Positions 7,708 to 16,780 of a DNA stretch of 64,000 nt are shown here, in pieces. The translations under genes were made by a program, and so were the position numbers. This stretch comes from Alphaproteobacteria bacterium (GTDB taxonomy: Bacteria > Pseudomonadota > Alphaproteobacteria > Acetobacterales > Acetobacteraceae), in contig JADZEB010000011.1 in the NCBI GenBank assembly GCA_020850755.1, forward strand, positions 124,001 through 188,000, given 5' to 3'. The notes beneath the pieces are model-generated. The model saw only the letters and a program-made list of their open reading frames with translations, did no database searches and was not told the DNA's origin. Every line of letters starts with the position of its first letter. Position 1 is the first letter of the stretch.

Positions 7708-7737
7708 GGGATACGCCGCCGACCGCCGATCGGATCA
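7708..7737 (-). promoter_or_regulatory. Candidate RpoE promoter of folE
   Basis: On the minus strand TGATCC (7737-7732), an 18-nt spacer and TATCCC (7713-7708). The element matches the candidate before the flavin oxidase at 2549-2578 in -35, spacing, GCG before the -10, and TATCC. The transcript would start near 7700, about 79 nt before the folE ATG. Confidence 0.55.
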
Positions 7738-7789
7738 CCGACCGTGGCGCGAAACCTGCGCTCGGATTGCCTTGTCCGGATTGCCCCTG

Positions 7790-8659
7790 TCAGGAGGCGC
7801 TGCGCGCGAGCGGGGCCTCAACATCGAGTTCGGCCACGCCTCGACCAGACGCGCCCGTCGCCATCCCGATGCCACCCAGCGCGCTGGAGACGCGCGCCGC
7901 CACGCGCGCCAACTCGCTGCGGAAGCGCGCCACGTTCGCCGCCGTGAAGCGATTGACGGGCCCCGACACGTTCACCACTCCAAGAAAGCCCCTGGTATCG
8001 AACACGGGAGCCGCGACCGAGGCGGTCTGTGGATCACCGATGCCGGAGGTGGCGAGGCAGAGCCGCTCATAGCCGTTCATGGCGGCCGGCCGCTCCGCCG
8101 AGCCGGCATGGCGGTTCAGCAGCACGCTGGTTGCGGCGCCGTCGAGATCAAGGATCTGCCCGACCACGATCACCGCGCGCACGGTCTGCGGGGAATCGAC
8201 CCGGAACAGGCATTGCCGCTTCTCGCCAAGCCGGACATAGAAGGCCGCGCTCTCGCCCGTGGCCTCGGAGAGGCGTGCCAGTGCCGGCTTGATGATCTCC
8301 TCCAGCCGGAAGGCGGCGACATAGCCCGCACCAAGCTCGTAGACGATGCCGCCAAGCCCGTACTGCCCGTCCGCCAGGCGCATGACGAAGCCGCTCTGCT
8401 CCAGCGTGGCGAGGATGCGCAGAAGCGTGCTCTTGAACAGGCCGGTTCGGCGCGAAAGCTCGCTCAGCGCCAGCCGGGGAGAGGTGCGAAAGGCGGCAAC
8501 CACCTGAAGCGCACGCACGACGGCCGCGATGGGCTTCGCCTCGGCGCCGTCGGCGCGGCCGGAACGCCCGCCCCGGACGGCCTTGCCGCCAGTTGCGCCG
8601 GTGCCCCGCGCCCGGCCCCCGCGCGCAGCAGAGACACGCTTGCTGGCCGCTCGTGCCAT
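7790..8659 (-). CDS. IclR family transcriptional regulator
   Basis: A 289-residue IclR-type regulator. A basic, Arg/Gly/Lys-rich N-terminal tail of about 45 residues precedes the winged helix-turn-helix (VVRALQVVAAF, LALSELSRRTGLFKSTLLRILATLEQSGFV) and the effector-binding domain (YGLGGIVYELG, LARLSEATGESAAFYVRLGEKR, AAPVFDTRGFLGVVNVSGP). The ATG at 8659 follows a GGAGG site. It diverges from the molybdenum hydroxylase gene and probably controls that gene together with the oxidoreductases and ABC importer downstream. The effector is likely a small carboxylate or amino-acid-like substrate. The basic tail is longer than usual for the family and may add DNA contacts. Confidence 0.9.
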   Translation of the reverse strand: MARAASKRVSAARGGRARGTGATGGKAVRGGRSGRADGAEAKPIAAVVRALQVVAAFRTSPRLALSELSRRTGLFKSTLLRILATLEQSGFVMRLADGQYGLGGIVYELGAGYVAAFRLEEIIKPALARLSEATGESAAFYVRLGEKRQCLFRVDSPQTVRAVIVVGQILDLDGAATSVLLNRHAGSAERPAAMNGYERLCLATSGIGDPQTASVAAPVFDTRGFLGVVNVSGPVNRFTAANVARFRSELARVAARVSSALGGIGMATGASGRGVAELDVEAPLARSAS

Positions 8660-8727
8660 ATCCTGCCTTGCCTCCCGAATACGGCGCAGACCTGCGCCGC
8701 ACCTTGCCGAGGCGTCCCGTAGCCTGA

Positions 8728-8741
8728 AATGGAACGCCATT
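8728..8741. promoter_or_regulatory. Candidate IclR operator in divergent promoter region
   Basis: AATGG-AACG-CCATT is a perfect 5-bp inverted repeat 68 bp upstream of the IclR ATG, within the 159-bp divergent region. A second palindrome, TCCTGCAGGA, lies at 8784-8793. Both are plausible regulator sites, but short palindromes are expected by chance in GC-rich DNA. The remaining intergenic sequence shows nothing else convincing. Confidence 0.3.
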
Positions 8742-8818
8742 CTTTTTTGTAGCGGCGCGTTCGGGCTCGTGCAAGTGTTGCGGTCCTGCAGGAACTGCAA
8801 ACAGACCGCGGCGGGGCG

Positions 8819-11152
8819 GTGGATGCGATGACGGCGCGCAATATCGGCCAATCCCTGGCCCGGCTGGAGGATGATCGCTTCCTGCGCGGGCGGGGCGACT
8901 ATGTGGCCGATCGCGAGGCGCGGGGCTGCCTTCACCTGCACGTGATCCGCTCCCCGCACGGGCACGCTGCCATCCGCCGCATCGAATCGCGCGCGGCGCT
9001 GGCCGCACCCGGCTTGCGTGCGATCTATACCGAACCCGATCTTTCGCGCGCCGGCCTCGGCAACATTCCCTGCATCACCGCCTTCGACGCGACCGAGCCC
9101 ATGATCGTGCCCCCGCGCCCGGCGCTCGCGCGCGGGGTGGTGCGCCATGTCGGCGACCCGGTGGCCTGCGTGGTGGCCGACAGTGCCGATGCGGCCCTTG
9201 CCGCCGCCGAACTGGTCGAGATCGAGTACGAGCTGCTGCCTTGCGTTGTGGATGCCCGCGCGGCGTTGGCTGCCGGCGCACCGCAGCTCTGGCCCGAGGC
9301 GATGGGCAACTCCGCCTTCCTCTATCGCAAGGGCGATGCGGCGGCGGTGGCGGCGGCGATGGCCTCGGCTGCGCACATCGTCGAATGCGATCTGGCCAAC
9401 AACCGCGTCGCCATTGCGCCAATGGAGGCGCGCGCCGCGATCGGCCATTACGATGCTGCGGCCGACTGCCTGCACCTTGTCTTCACGGGACAGGCCGTGC
9501 ATGGCACGCGCCGCCAGCTTGCCGAGCAGATCTTCAAGGTTCCAGCCGGGAAGCTGCGTCTGACCGTGCCCGATGTCGGCGGCGGCTTCGGCGTGAAGAA
9601 CTTCGTCTATCCCGAATGGGTGCTGGTTCTGTTCGCCGCACGCGCTCTCGGCCGCCCGGTGCGCTGGGTGTCGGAGCGGATCGAGGATTTCATCGCCTCC
9701 ACCCAGGGCCGCGACTTCCATGCCCGCGCCCGTCTCGCGCTCGACGCCGAGGGGCGGTTCCTCGCGCTCGAGGTGAAGGCGATTGCCAACATGGGCGCCT
9801 ACCTTTCCACCAACGGGCCGATCAGCTCGACCACGGCGGCGGCAAGCGCCATGGGTGGTGTCTATGCCATTCCTGCCGTGACCACCGAGGTGCGGGGCGC
9901 CTTCACCAACACCCAGCCCGTGGATGCCTATCGCGGCGCCGGCAAGCCCGAGGCGAACTACGTCATCGAGCGGCTGGTCGATCTCGCCGCCGCCCGAACC
10001 GGGATCGACGCGGCGGAGCTGCGTCGGCGCAACATCATCGCCAGCTTTCCCTATCGAACCGCGATGGGCATGGAGATCGATGGCGGACGCTTCGGCGCGA
10101 ACATCGAGGATGCGCTGCGCCTGTCGGACGCGGGCGGCTACGCGGCGCGGCGCGAAGCCTCGGGGGCGCGGGGGCGGCTGCGCGGACGCGGCATCGCCTG
10201 CTTCCTCGAAACCGCGCGCGGCCTGCCGAACGAGTTCGCCTCGGCCGCCTTCGAGGCGGACGGCATGGTTACGCTCGCCGTCGGCACCCAGTCGAACGGC
10301 CAGGGCCACGAGACCGCCTATCCGCAGATCGCCGCCGACCTTCTCGGCCTGCCGGTCGCGCGCATGCGCTTCCGCCAGGGCGATACCACGCTGCTGCCCG
10401 GTGGCGGCGGGCATGGCGGGGCGCGCTCTATGCACCTTGGCGGCTCGGCGCTGGTGGAGGCGGTGGAAGGGCTGATCGAGCGCGGCCGGCAGATCGCGGC
10501 GCACCTCCTGCAGGCGTCGGTTGCGGATATCGGCTTCGCCGCCGGCCGCTACAGCCTGCGCGGCAGCGATCGCGGCATGGACATCGACGCGGTGGCAGAA
10601 GCCGCGCGCGACCCCGCCAACCTGCCGGACGGCGCGAAGCCCGGCCTCTCCTTCCAGGCAAACTACATCTCGGATCTCTACACCTTCCCCAATGGCTGCC
10701 ACGTCGCCGAGGTGGAGATCGACCCGGAGACCGGCGCGACGCGGCTTGATCGCTACCTGCTGGTCGACGATTACGGCACGCTCGTGAACCCGATGCTGAC
10801 GCTCGGGCAGGTGCATGGCGGGCTCGCGCAGGGAATCGGCCAGGCGCTGCTGGAGCATGTCGTGTTCGACCCGGAATCCGGCCAGCTTCTGTCCGGCTCC
10901 TTCATGGACTACGCCCTGCCGCGTGCCGACGACCTGCCGCGCTTCGATGGCCTGTTGAGCGCGGAAGCGCCCACCAGGGTGAACCGCCTCGGCGCCAAGG
11001 GTGCGGGCCAGGCCGGCGCAATCGCCGCGCCGCCGGTGGTCATGAACGCCATCCTGGACGCGCTGGCGCCGCTTGGCGTGAGGAATCTCGACATGCCCGC
11101 GACGCCCGAGCGCGTCTGGCGGGCGATCCTGGCCGCGCGCAGGGCGCGCTGA
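8819..11152 (+). CDS. Molybdopterin-binding subunit of xanthine dehydrogenase/aldehyde oxidase family
   Basis: A 777-residue large subunit of a molybdenum hydroxylase (CoxL/XdhB-like), which hydroxylates aldehydes or heterocycles using water. The N-terminal a/b hammerhead region starts at GQSLARLEDDRFLRGRGDYV. FTGQAVHGTR and VPDVGGGFGVKNF follow, with AYRGAGKPEA at 370-379 marking a form II, non-CO-dehydrogenase active-site loop. The C-terminal catalytic motif reads GAKGAGQAGAIAAPP, with Gln731 where the family normally has the catalytic Glu (GxGE). The FAD and 2Fe-2S subunits are not adjacent, so electron transfer must use partners from elsewhere. It is divergent from the IclR gene and leads the operon of three FAD oxidoreductases. 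The start could instead be the second ATG at 8828. Confidence 0.9.
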   Translation: MDAMTARNIGQSLARLEDDRFLRGRGDYVADREARGCLHLHVIRSPHGHAAIRRIESRAALAAPGLRAIYTEPDLSRAGLGNIPCITAFDATEPMIVPPRPALARGVVRHVGDPVACVVADSADAALAAAELVEIEYELLPCVVDARAALAAGAPQLWPEAMGNSAFLYRKGDAAAVAAAMASAAHIVECDLANNRVAIAPMEARAAIGHYDAAADCLHLVFTGQAVHGTRRQLAEQIFKVPAGKLRLTVPDVGGGFGVKNFVYPEWVLVLFAARALGRPVRWVSERIEDFIASTQGRDFHARARLALDAEGRFLALEVKAIANMGAYLSTNGPISSTTAAASAMGGVYAIPAVTTEVRGAFTNTQPVDAYRGAGKPEANYVIERLVDLAAARTGIDAAELRRRNIIASFPYRTAMGMEIDGGRFGANIEDALRLSDAGGYAARREASGARGRLRGRGIACFLETARGLPNEFASAAFEADGMVTLAVGTQSNGQGHETAYPQIAADLLGLPVARMRFRQGDTTLLPGGGGHGGARSMHLGGSALVEAVEGLIERGRQIAAHLLQASVADIGFAAGRYSLRGSDRGMDIDAVAEAARDPANLPDGAKPGLSFQANYISDLYTFPNGCHVAEVEIDPETGATRLDRYLLVDDYGTLVNPMLTLGQVHGGLAQGIGQALLEHVVFDPESGQLLSGSFMDYALPRADDLPRFDGLLSAEAPTRVNRLGAKGAGQAGAIAAPPVVMNAILDALAPLGVRNLDMPATPERVWRAILAARRAR

Positions 11153-11179
11153 GAGAACCGACGAAAGAAGAACCCCGCC

Positions 11180-12508
11180 ATGTACACGCCCGTCCATGAC
11201 AGCGAAGAGCCCGCCCAGACGCCCTTCCTGCGCACCGCCGGCGCGGCGCTGAACCTCCCGGCGCTCGCCGGATCGCACGGTGTCGACATCGCGATCGTGG
11301 GCGGCGGCATCTCCGGCTGCTCGGCCGCGCTGCATGCGGCCGAGCGCGGGGCACGCGTGATCGTGATCGAGGCGCGCACGGTGGGCTGGGGCGCCTCGAG
11401 CCGCAATGCCGGCCACCTGCCGGCCTCCACCAAGTACGAGCCGCAGGAGCTGATCGACACCTACGGGCCGGTCTTCGGCGAGCGCATCCTGAATGCCAGC
11501 GAGACCGGGCCGCTGGTGATGGACGAGCTGATCAAGCGGCACGGCATCGCGTGCGAATTCTCGATCCCCGGCATCATCAATGCCGCGCACACTCCCGAGA
11601 CCCTGAAGAAGCTCGAGCAGCGCGCCCGCTTCTGGCAGGAGCGCGGGCGGCCGGTGGAGGCACTCAGCCGCGAGCGGCTGGCCGAACTGCTCGGCAGCAA
11701 TGTCTATCTCGGCGGCGTGCTCGACCGGCGCGGCGGTGCGGTCAACCCGCTTGCCTATGTGCGCGGGCTCGCGCGCGCGGCGATCAAGGCGGGCGCGCAG
11801 ATCCACGAGGGCACGCGCGCGACGGCCCTCGCGCGCGAGGGCTCGCGCTGGCGCCTCTCGGTTGCCGGCGGCGAGGTGCGCGCCGATTTCGTGCTCCTGT
11901 GCACAAACGCCCACACCGACACGCTTTGGCCCAGTCTGCGCCAGAGCATCATTCCGGTGCGCACGGTGCAGTTCACGACCAAGCCCCTGTCGGAGAATCT
12001 GCGCCGATCGATCCTGCCGGAACGGCAGCTGCTGCTCGACACGCGCCGAACGCCGATCTCGCTGCGCATGTATCCGGACGGGCGGCTGCATTTCGGCGGC
12101 GGCCCGTTCATGCGCGCGGGCCTGGTGCCGGATTGGCGCGCCATGCTCGGGCGCGTCAACGAAGTGCTGCCGCAGCTCGGCGAGGTGGAGATGGAGGAGG
12201 CCTGGGCGGGCTGGATGGCCTTCAACCGCTACGATGCTTGGCAGATGCACAGCCTGGCGCCGGGGCTGCTGGCGGTGCTCGGCTGCAATGGCCGCGGCGT
12301 GACGCAGGCCACCATCTACGGGCGCGACCTTGCGCTGCACGCGACCGGCGTTCCGGCTTCCGAGCTGACCCTGCCGATGAGCCAGCCCAAGCGCTATCCC
12401 ATGCATCCCTTCTCGGGCTTCGGGGCGGCGATGATCGTGAAGTGGTACCGGATGAAGGACGCGGCCGAGATGCGCAAGCTGCACACCGAGCATGCACCCC
12501 GCGCTTGA
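11180..12508 (+). CDS. FAD-dependent amino-acid oxidoreductase, paralogue 1
   Basis: A 442-residue DAO-superfamily flavoprotein resembling gamma-glutamylputrescine oxidase and D-amino-acid dehydrogenases. An N-terminal tail of about 35 residues precedes the FAD fold (VDIAIVGGGISGCSAALHAAE), and GWGASSRNAGH is the loop that contacts FAD in this group. The substrate domain ends in GCNGRGVTQATIYGRDLA, the second FAD-contact motif. It begins 27 bp after the molybdenum hydroxylase gene and is the first of three tandem paralogues sharing the same motifs and similar length. The substrate is probably a secondary amine or amino acid; the adjacent polar-amino-acid importer supports this. Three copies suggest diversification toward related substrates or N-substituents. 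Confidence 0.88.
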   Translation: MYTPVHDSEEPAQTPFLRTAGAALNLPALAGSHGVDIAIVGGGISGCSAALHAAERGARVIVIEARTVGWGASSRNAGHLPASTKYEPQELIDTYGPVFGERILNASETGPLVMDELIKRHGIACEFSIPGIINAAHTPETLKKLEQRARFWQERGRPVEALSRERLAELLGSNVYLGGVLDRRGGAVNPLAYVRGLARAAIKAGAQIHEGTRATALAREGSRWRLSVAGGEVRADFVLLCTNAHTDTLWPSLRQSIIPVRTVQFTTKPLSENLRRSILPERQLLLDTRRTPISLRMYPDGRLHFGGGPFMRAGLVPDWRAMLGRVNEVLPQLGEVEMEEAWAGWMAFNRYDAWQMHSLAPGLLAVLGCNGRGVTQATIYGRDLALHATGVPASELTLPMSQPKRYPMHPFSGFGAAMIVKWYRMKDAAEMRKLHTEHAPRA

Positions 12509-12598
12509 GCCGCGCCGCGCCGGATTGTCGTGGCCCGGCGGCCATGCTCTGCTCGGCGGCGCCGGAACCCGTGATCTGACAGCGACAAGGGCAGGCCG

Positions 12599-13939
12599 AT
12601 GCACCATCCGCTGAACGACGCGCCCGAGGCCCCGCGCACCGCCTTCACCGCGCGCGGGGGCGAGCCGTTGAACCTCGAACCGCTCGGCTCCGGCAGCAAC
12701 ACGGCCGATGTCGTGATCGTCGGCGGTGGCATCGGCGGCTGCTCGGCGGCGCTGCATGCCGCCGAGGGCGGGGCGAGCGTCGTGCTGCTCGAGGCGAATA
12801 CGATCGGCTGGGGTGCCTCGGGGCGCAATGCCGGGCATGTCGCGCCCGCGACCAAGCACGATCCGGACGAGATCATCGCCCGCTACGGCACCGAGGCGGG
12901 CCAGCGGCTGATCGACGCGGCCGAACAAGGGCCGGTGCTAGTGGGCGATCTGGTAAAACGTCACGGCATCGACTGTGACTACAGCTTCAGCGGCATCATC
13001 GCCGCCTCGCATACCGTGGCGGCGCTGCGCGCGGCCGAGAAGCGCGTCAACTACTGGCAGGCGCGCGGCCGGCCGGTGGAGATGCTGGATCGGCGCAAGG
13101 CGGCCGAGATGATCGGCGGCGACTATTATCTCGGCGCCTGGCTCGACCGGCGCGGCGCGCGCATCAACGCGCTGGCCTATACGCGGGGCCTGGCGCGCGC
13201 AGCGCTGCGGGCAGGCGCGCGGCTGCATGAGCGCTCGCGCGCGACGCGCCTTTCGCGCGACAACGGCAAATGGACGGTGCAAACCGCCACCGGCAGCGTG
13301 CAGGCGGACAAGCTGTTCCTTTGCACCAATGCCTATACCGACGATCTCTGGCCCGGCCTGCACCGCGGCATCGTGCCGGTGCGCGCCTACCAGATCACCA
13401 GCAAGCCGCTGCGCGAGGATGTGCGCGGCACCGTGCTTCCCGGCGGGCAGGTGATGACCGATTCCCGCCGCCTGCTTTCCGGCGTCAGCCTCTACCCCGA
13501 CGGGCGGCTGCATTTCGGCGGCCGCGGCCCTGCCTTCGGCCCCGAGGGCGAGCCGCACTGGGGCCCGACGCTCGGGCGCATCCGCCAGATCTTCCCCCAA
13601 CTCGCCGGGATCGAGATCGCGATCGATTGCTGGTGGTCGGGCCACATGGCCATGAACAACGGCAATTCCTGGCACATCCACGAACTTGGCCCGGGCGCGT
13701 TGGCCATGCTCGGCTGCAACGGGCGCGGGGTAGCGCTTGCCACCATCTACGGCCGCGAGTTCGCCCGCTACGCCCTTGGCGCGCCGGCGCGCGACTTCGT
13801 GCTGCCGCCAAGCGCGCCGAAGCGCATCTGGCTCAAGCCCTTCGCGCAGCCGCTGGTCTCGGCGCTGATCCGCTACTACGCGATCCGCGACGGCATCGAG
13901 ACGCGCAAGCTCGACAAGCACCGTTCCCAGCCCGCTTGA
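12599..13939 (+). CDS. FAD-dependent amino-acid oxidoreductase, paralogue 2
   Basis: A 446-residue paralogue of the preceding gene. It shares the MHHPLNDAPEAPRTAF-type leader, the FAD fold VVIVGGGIGGCSAALHAAE, GWGASGRNAGH, the LDRRGARINALAYTRGLARA segment and the C-terminal GCNGRGVALATIYGREFA. It is closer to paralogue 1 than to paralogue 3, because both keep the long leader and the GCNGRGV form. The 90-bp gap before it has no ORF and no strong terminator. The role is presumed to be oxidation of an imported amino-acid-like compound to an imine with FAD reduction. I cannot tell whether electrons go to oxygen or to the respiratory chain. Confidence 0.88.
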   Translation: MHHPLNDAPEAPRTAFTARGGEPLNLEPLGSGSNTADVVIVGGGIGGCSAALHAAEGGASVVLLEANTIGWGASGRNAGHVAPATKHDPDEIIARYGTEAGQRLIDAAEQGPVLVGDLVKRHGIDCDYSFSGIIAASHTVAALRAAEKRVNYWQARGRPVEMLDRRKAAEMIGGDYYLGAWLDRRGARINALAYTRGLARAALRAGARLHERSRATRLSRDNGKWTVQTATGSVQADKLFLCTNAYTDDLWPGLHRGIVPVRAYQITSKPLREDVRGTVLPGGQVMTDSRRLLSGVSLYPDGRLHFGGRGPAFGPEGEPHWGPTLGRIRQIFPQLAGIEIAIDCWWSGHMAMNNGNSWHIHELGPGALAMLGCNGRGVALATIYGREFARYALGAPARDFVLPPSAPKRIWLKPFAQPLVSALIRYYAIRDGIETRKLDKHRSQPA

Positions 13940-13970
13940 CCCGCAACCAGGACAGGACAGCGAGGATGCC

Positions 13971-15296
13971 ATGCCCGCCCAGCCGATCGCCGATCCGCCC
14001 GGGATGAGCGGCAACTACTGGGCCGCCACCGCAGCGCCGCTGGTGCCGATCCCGGAGTTCGACGCGTCGGCCAAGGTGGAAACAGCCGTGATCGGCGCGG
14101 GCTATACCGGCCTGTCGGCGGGGCTGCATCTGGCCGAGCGCGGGCGCTCGGTGCTGGTCCTGGATGCGAACGAGCCCGGCTGGGGCGCCTCGGGGCGCAA
14201 CAACGGCCAGGTCGTCGCCGCGCTCAAGCACGAGCCGCACGAGATCGAGGCGCGCTTCGGCAAGGAACGGGGCAGCGAGCTGATCCGCGTGGTGGGCGGA
14301 GGGCCGGACCTGGTGTTCGGCCTGATCGAGCGCTACGGCATTGCCTGCGACGCGCGCCGCAGCGGCATCATCACCGCGGCGCATTCCACCGCCAGCCTCT
14401 CCGATCTCAAGCGCCGGGTGGAGATCTGGGTCGGGCGCGGCGCGCCCTTGCGCATGCTCTCGCGCGCCGAGGCCGAAGCGAAAAGCGGCACCGGCTTCTA
14501 TGCCGGCGCCTGCATCGACCCGCGCGGGGGCGCGATCAACCCGCTCGCCTATGCGCGCGGGCTGGCACGCGCGGTGATCGAGCAGGGCGGTGCGATCCGC
14601 ACGAAGGCGCATGTGCGCAGCGTGGCGCGCAAGGGTGGCGGCTGGCTGCTGACGCTCGATCGCGGCACGGTGGAGGCCGAGCGTGTCATCATCGCCACCA
14701 ACGCCTATACTGGCGATTTCTGGCCGGGGCTGAAGAAGACCTTCCTGCCCGCGCGCACGCCGCAGCTTGTCAGCGCGCCCTTGAGCGACAATCTGCGTCG
14801 TGCCGTGCTGCCGGACGGCGAGATCATGTCGGACACACGCTACCTTACCGTCGGCGTACGCATGCATGCCGACGGGCGGTTGCATCTCGGCGGCGGAAGC
14901 GGCACGGCCTATGGCGACCGCGACGCGCTCTACCGCCAGCTTGCCGAGCAATCGCGGATCCTGTTCCCCCAGCTCGGCGAACTGTCCTGGGGGTATCGCT
15001 GGACCGGCTTCATGGCGATGACGCCGGACCGCTATCCGCGCCTGTTCGAACTGGCGCCGGGCGTTGCCTGCGTGCTTGGCTACAGAGGCCGCGGCATCTG
15101 CACCGCGACGATCTTCGGGCGCGAGCTTGCGCGCTGGGCCGCGGGCGAAGCCGGCATCGACGAGCTGGCGATGCCGGCTTCGCGTTTCGGAGCGTTGCCC
15201 TACTATCCGTTGCGCGGCCTGCTCGTGGAGGGGGCCGTCAAGTACTACACGATGCGCGACCGCGCCGCGCAGCGCCGCGCATTGGCGGCAACGTGA
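13971..15296 (+). CDS. FAD-dependent amino-acid oxidoreductase, paralogue 3
   Basis: The 441-residue third member of the tandem set. The FAD fold is TAVIGAGYTGLSAGLHLAE, followed by GWGASGRNNGQVV, where the Asn-Gly-Gln version is typical of PuuB-like oxidases. The C-terminal FAD motif is GYRGRGICTATIFGRELA. It has a Tyr-Arg in place of the Cys-Asn of paralogues 1 and 2, so its substrate pocket or flavin environment probably differs. The gene starts 31 bp after paralogue 2. About 128 bp then separate it from the first ABC permease; that stretch contains no gene and could carry a weak internal promoter. Confidence 0.88.
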   Translation: MPAQPIADPPGMSGNYWAATAAPLVPIPEFDASAKVETAVIGAGYTGLSAGLHLAERGRSVLVLDANEPGWGASGRNNGQVVAALKHEPHEIEARFGKERGSELIRVVGGGPDLVFGLIERYGIACDARRSGIITAAHSTASLSDLKRRVEIWVGRGAPLRMLSRAEAEAKSGTGFYAGACIDPRGGAINPLAYARGLARAVIEQGGAIRTKAHVRSVARKGGGWLLTLDRGTVEAERVIIATNAYTGDFWPGLKKTFLPARTPQLVSAPLSDNLRRAVLPDGEIMSDTRYLTVGVRMHADGRLHLGGGSGTAYGDRDALYRQLAEQSRILFPQLGELSWGYRWTGFMAMTPDRYPRLFELAPGVACVLGYRGRGICTATIFGRELARWAAGEAGIDELAMPASRFGALPYYPLRGLLVEGAVKYYTMRDRAAQRRALAAT

Positions 15297-15424
15297 CCGG
15301 GACGCGCGCTCCCATATCCGCGAAAACGGAATGGTGGTCCAATTCCCTATTGCCGCCTCGTTCCGGCAACGGCATAGTTTCCGCAGGGTGAGGCAGGCTG
15401 CATAGAAGGCACGTTCCGGGGGCC

Positions 15425-16093
15425 ATGCCGTACGACTGGAACTTCACGATCGTCCTGCGATACCTGCCCCAGCTGCTTGAGGGCGGGCTGCACACGATCA
15501 TCCTGTCGGCAGCGGCGATCGCGCTTGCCGCGCCGATCGGCGTCGTGATGGGCGTCATCCGCCAGCAACGCGTGCCGATCCTCGCCCCGATCGCGGTTGC
15601 GTATATCGATTTCTTCCGCACCTCGGTGGCGCTGGTGCTGATCTGCTGGTGCTACTTCGCCCTGCCGGTTCTGATCGGCGTCACGCTTTCCACCTTCACG
15701 GCGGTAACGATCGCCATCGGGCTCCAGGCCTCGGCCTACCTCGCCGAGCTGGTGCGTGCCGGCTTGCAATCGATCTCGGTCGGCCAGTGGGAAGCGGCCC
15801 GCGCGCTTGGCATGGGCACTCGGCTGCGTTTGCAGTACATCATCCTGCCGCAAGCCGCGCGGCGCATGATCCCCGTCTTCTTCCTGCTTGTGATCGAAGT
15901 CTTCAAGACCTCGACCCTTGCCGGCTTCGTCACCTACCCCGAGATCGTGTACGAGGCCTATCGCGTCGCGACCGACATCTACCGCCCGATCGAGACCTTC
16001 ACGATCGTCGGGGCGATCTGTTTCGTCTTCCTGTTCTCCCTCGGCCGCATTGCCCTCTATCTCGAGCGGCGCTACGCCGTGGTCGAGCGGTAG
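15425..16093 (+). CDS. Polar amino acid ABC transporter permease (HisM/GlnP type)
   Basis: A 222-residue inner-membrane permease with about five hydrophobic spans. The coupling-loop (EAA) motif EAARALGMGTRLRLQYIILP near residues 124-143 binds the ATPase. The N-terminal FTIVLRYLPQLLEGGLHTI stretch is typical of His/Glu/Gln-type permeases. It is followed 6 bp later by a second permease, and the two would form a heterodimer. Together with the ATPase and periplasmic binding protein downstream, it makes a complete importer. The tandem FAD oxidoreductases upstream suggest the cargo is an amino acid, opine or N-alkylated amino acid that they oxidise. Confidence 0.92.
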   Translation: MPYDWNFTIVLRYLPQLLEGGLHTIILSAAAIALAAPIGVVMGVIRQQRVPILAPIAVAYIDFFRTSVALVLICWCYFALPVLIGVTLSTFTAVTIAIGLQASAYLAELVRAGLQSISVGQWEAARALGMGTRLRLQYIILPQAARRMIPVFFLLVIEVFKTSTLAGFVTYPEIVYEAYRVATDIYRPIETFTIVGAICFVFLFSLGRIALYLERRYAVVER

Positions 16094-16099
16094 GCGCAG

Positions 16100-16780
16100 A
16101 TGTCTTACGCCTGGGACTTCAACTTCCTGTGGGCGCTGGGCCCGCTACTGCTCGGCGGGCTGATCAATACCGGCAAGCTCTGGGCGATTGCGTTCAGTTC
16201 CGGTCTGGCGATCGGCCTCGCCTTCGGTATCATGCGCACCGTGCCTTCGCGCATCCTGCGCGGCATCGGCATGGTCTATGTCGAGGCGATCCGCAACACG
16301 CCCGGCCTGATTCTGCTGATCTGGTTCTACTACGCCCTGCCCATCCTAGTCGGTGTGCAGAGCTCGGCCTGGCTTGCGGCTTGCGTCGCGCTTTCGCTCT
16401 ACACCGGCGCCTATTCGGCCGAGATCTACCGCGCCGGGATTGCCTCGGTCGAGGCGGGGCAGTGGGAAGCGGCGCGGGCGATCGGGCTGAGCTATGCGCA
16501 CCAGATGCGCTACATCGTCCTGCCACAGGCGGTGATGCGCATGATACCGGCCTTCGGCAACCGCGCGATCGAGCTGGCCAAGGCCACCACACTTGCCTCC
16601 ACACTGGCTTTCGGCGAACTCCTGTTCACCGCGAAGGTGATCGCCGAGGACCAGTTCCGCCCGCTGGAAACCTTCACGGCGGTGTCGGTGATTTTCACCG
16701 CCGTACTGCTGCCGCTGAGCTACGCTTGCATCTGGCTTGAACGGCGCGTTGCGCGGAGCGGGGGTATCGTCCGTGACTGA
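16100..16780 (+). CDS. Polar amino acid ABC transporter permease (HisQ type)
   Basis: A 226-residue partner permease. The N terminus [20 protein letters not shown] is typical, and the EAA loop is [20 protein letters not shown]. It has about five membrane spans and a short charged C terminus. The stop overlaps the GTG start of the ATPase gene by 8 nt, indicating translational coupling. Membrane topology and length match the upstream permease, so the transporter is most likely a heterodimer. Confidence 0.92.
   Translation: MSYAWDFNFLWALGPLLLGGLINTGKLWAIAFSSGLAIGLAFGIMRTVPSRILRGIGMVYVEAIRNTPGLILLIWFYYALPILVGVQSSAWLAACVALSLYTGAYSAEIYRAGIASVEAGQWEAARAIGLSYAHQMRYIVLPQAVMRMIPAFGNRAIELAKATTLASTLAFGELLFTAKVIAEDQFRPLETFTAVSVIFTAVLLPLSYACIWLERRVARSGGIVRD

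Noticed and set aside
7790..12928. A very long open frame on the minus strand across 5 kb.
   Set aside because: Only its last 289 codons match a family (IclR). The rest is antisense to the molybdenum hydroxylase and the first FAD oxidoreductases and is open because of high GC content.
16737..16772. ATPase start at ATG 16737.
   Set aside because: It adds 12 residues without family similarity and increases the overlap with the permease to 44 nt; GTG 16773 has a better ribosome site.
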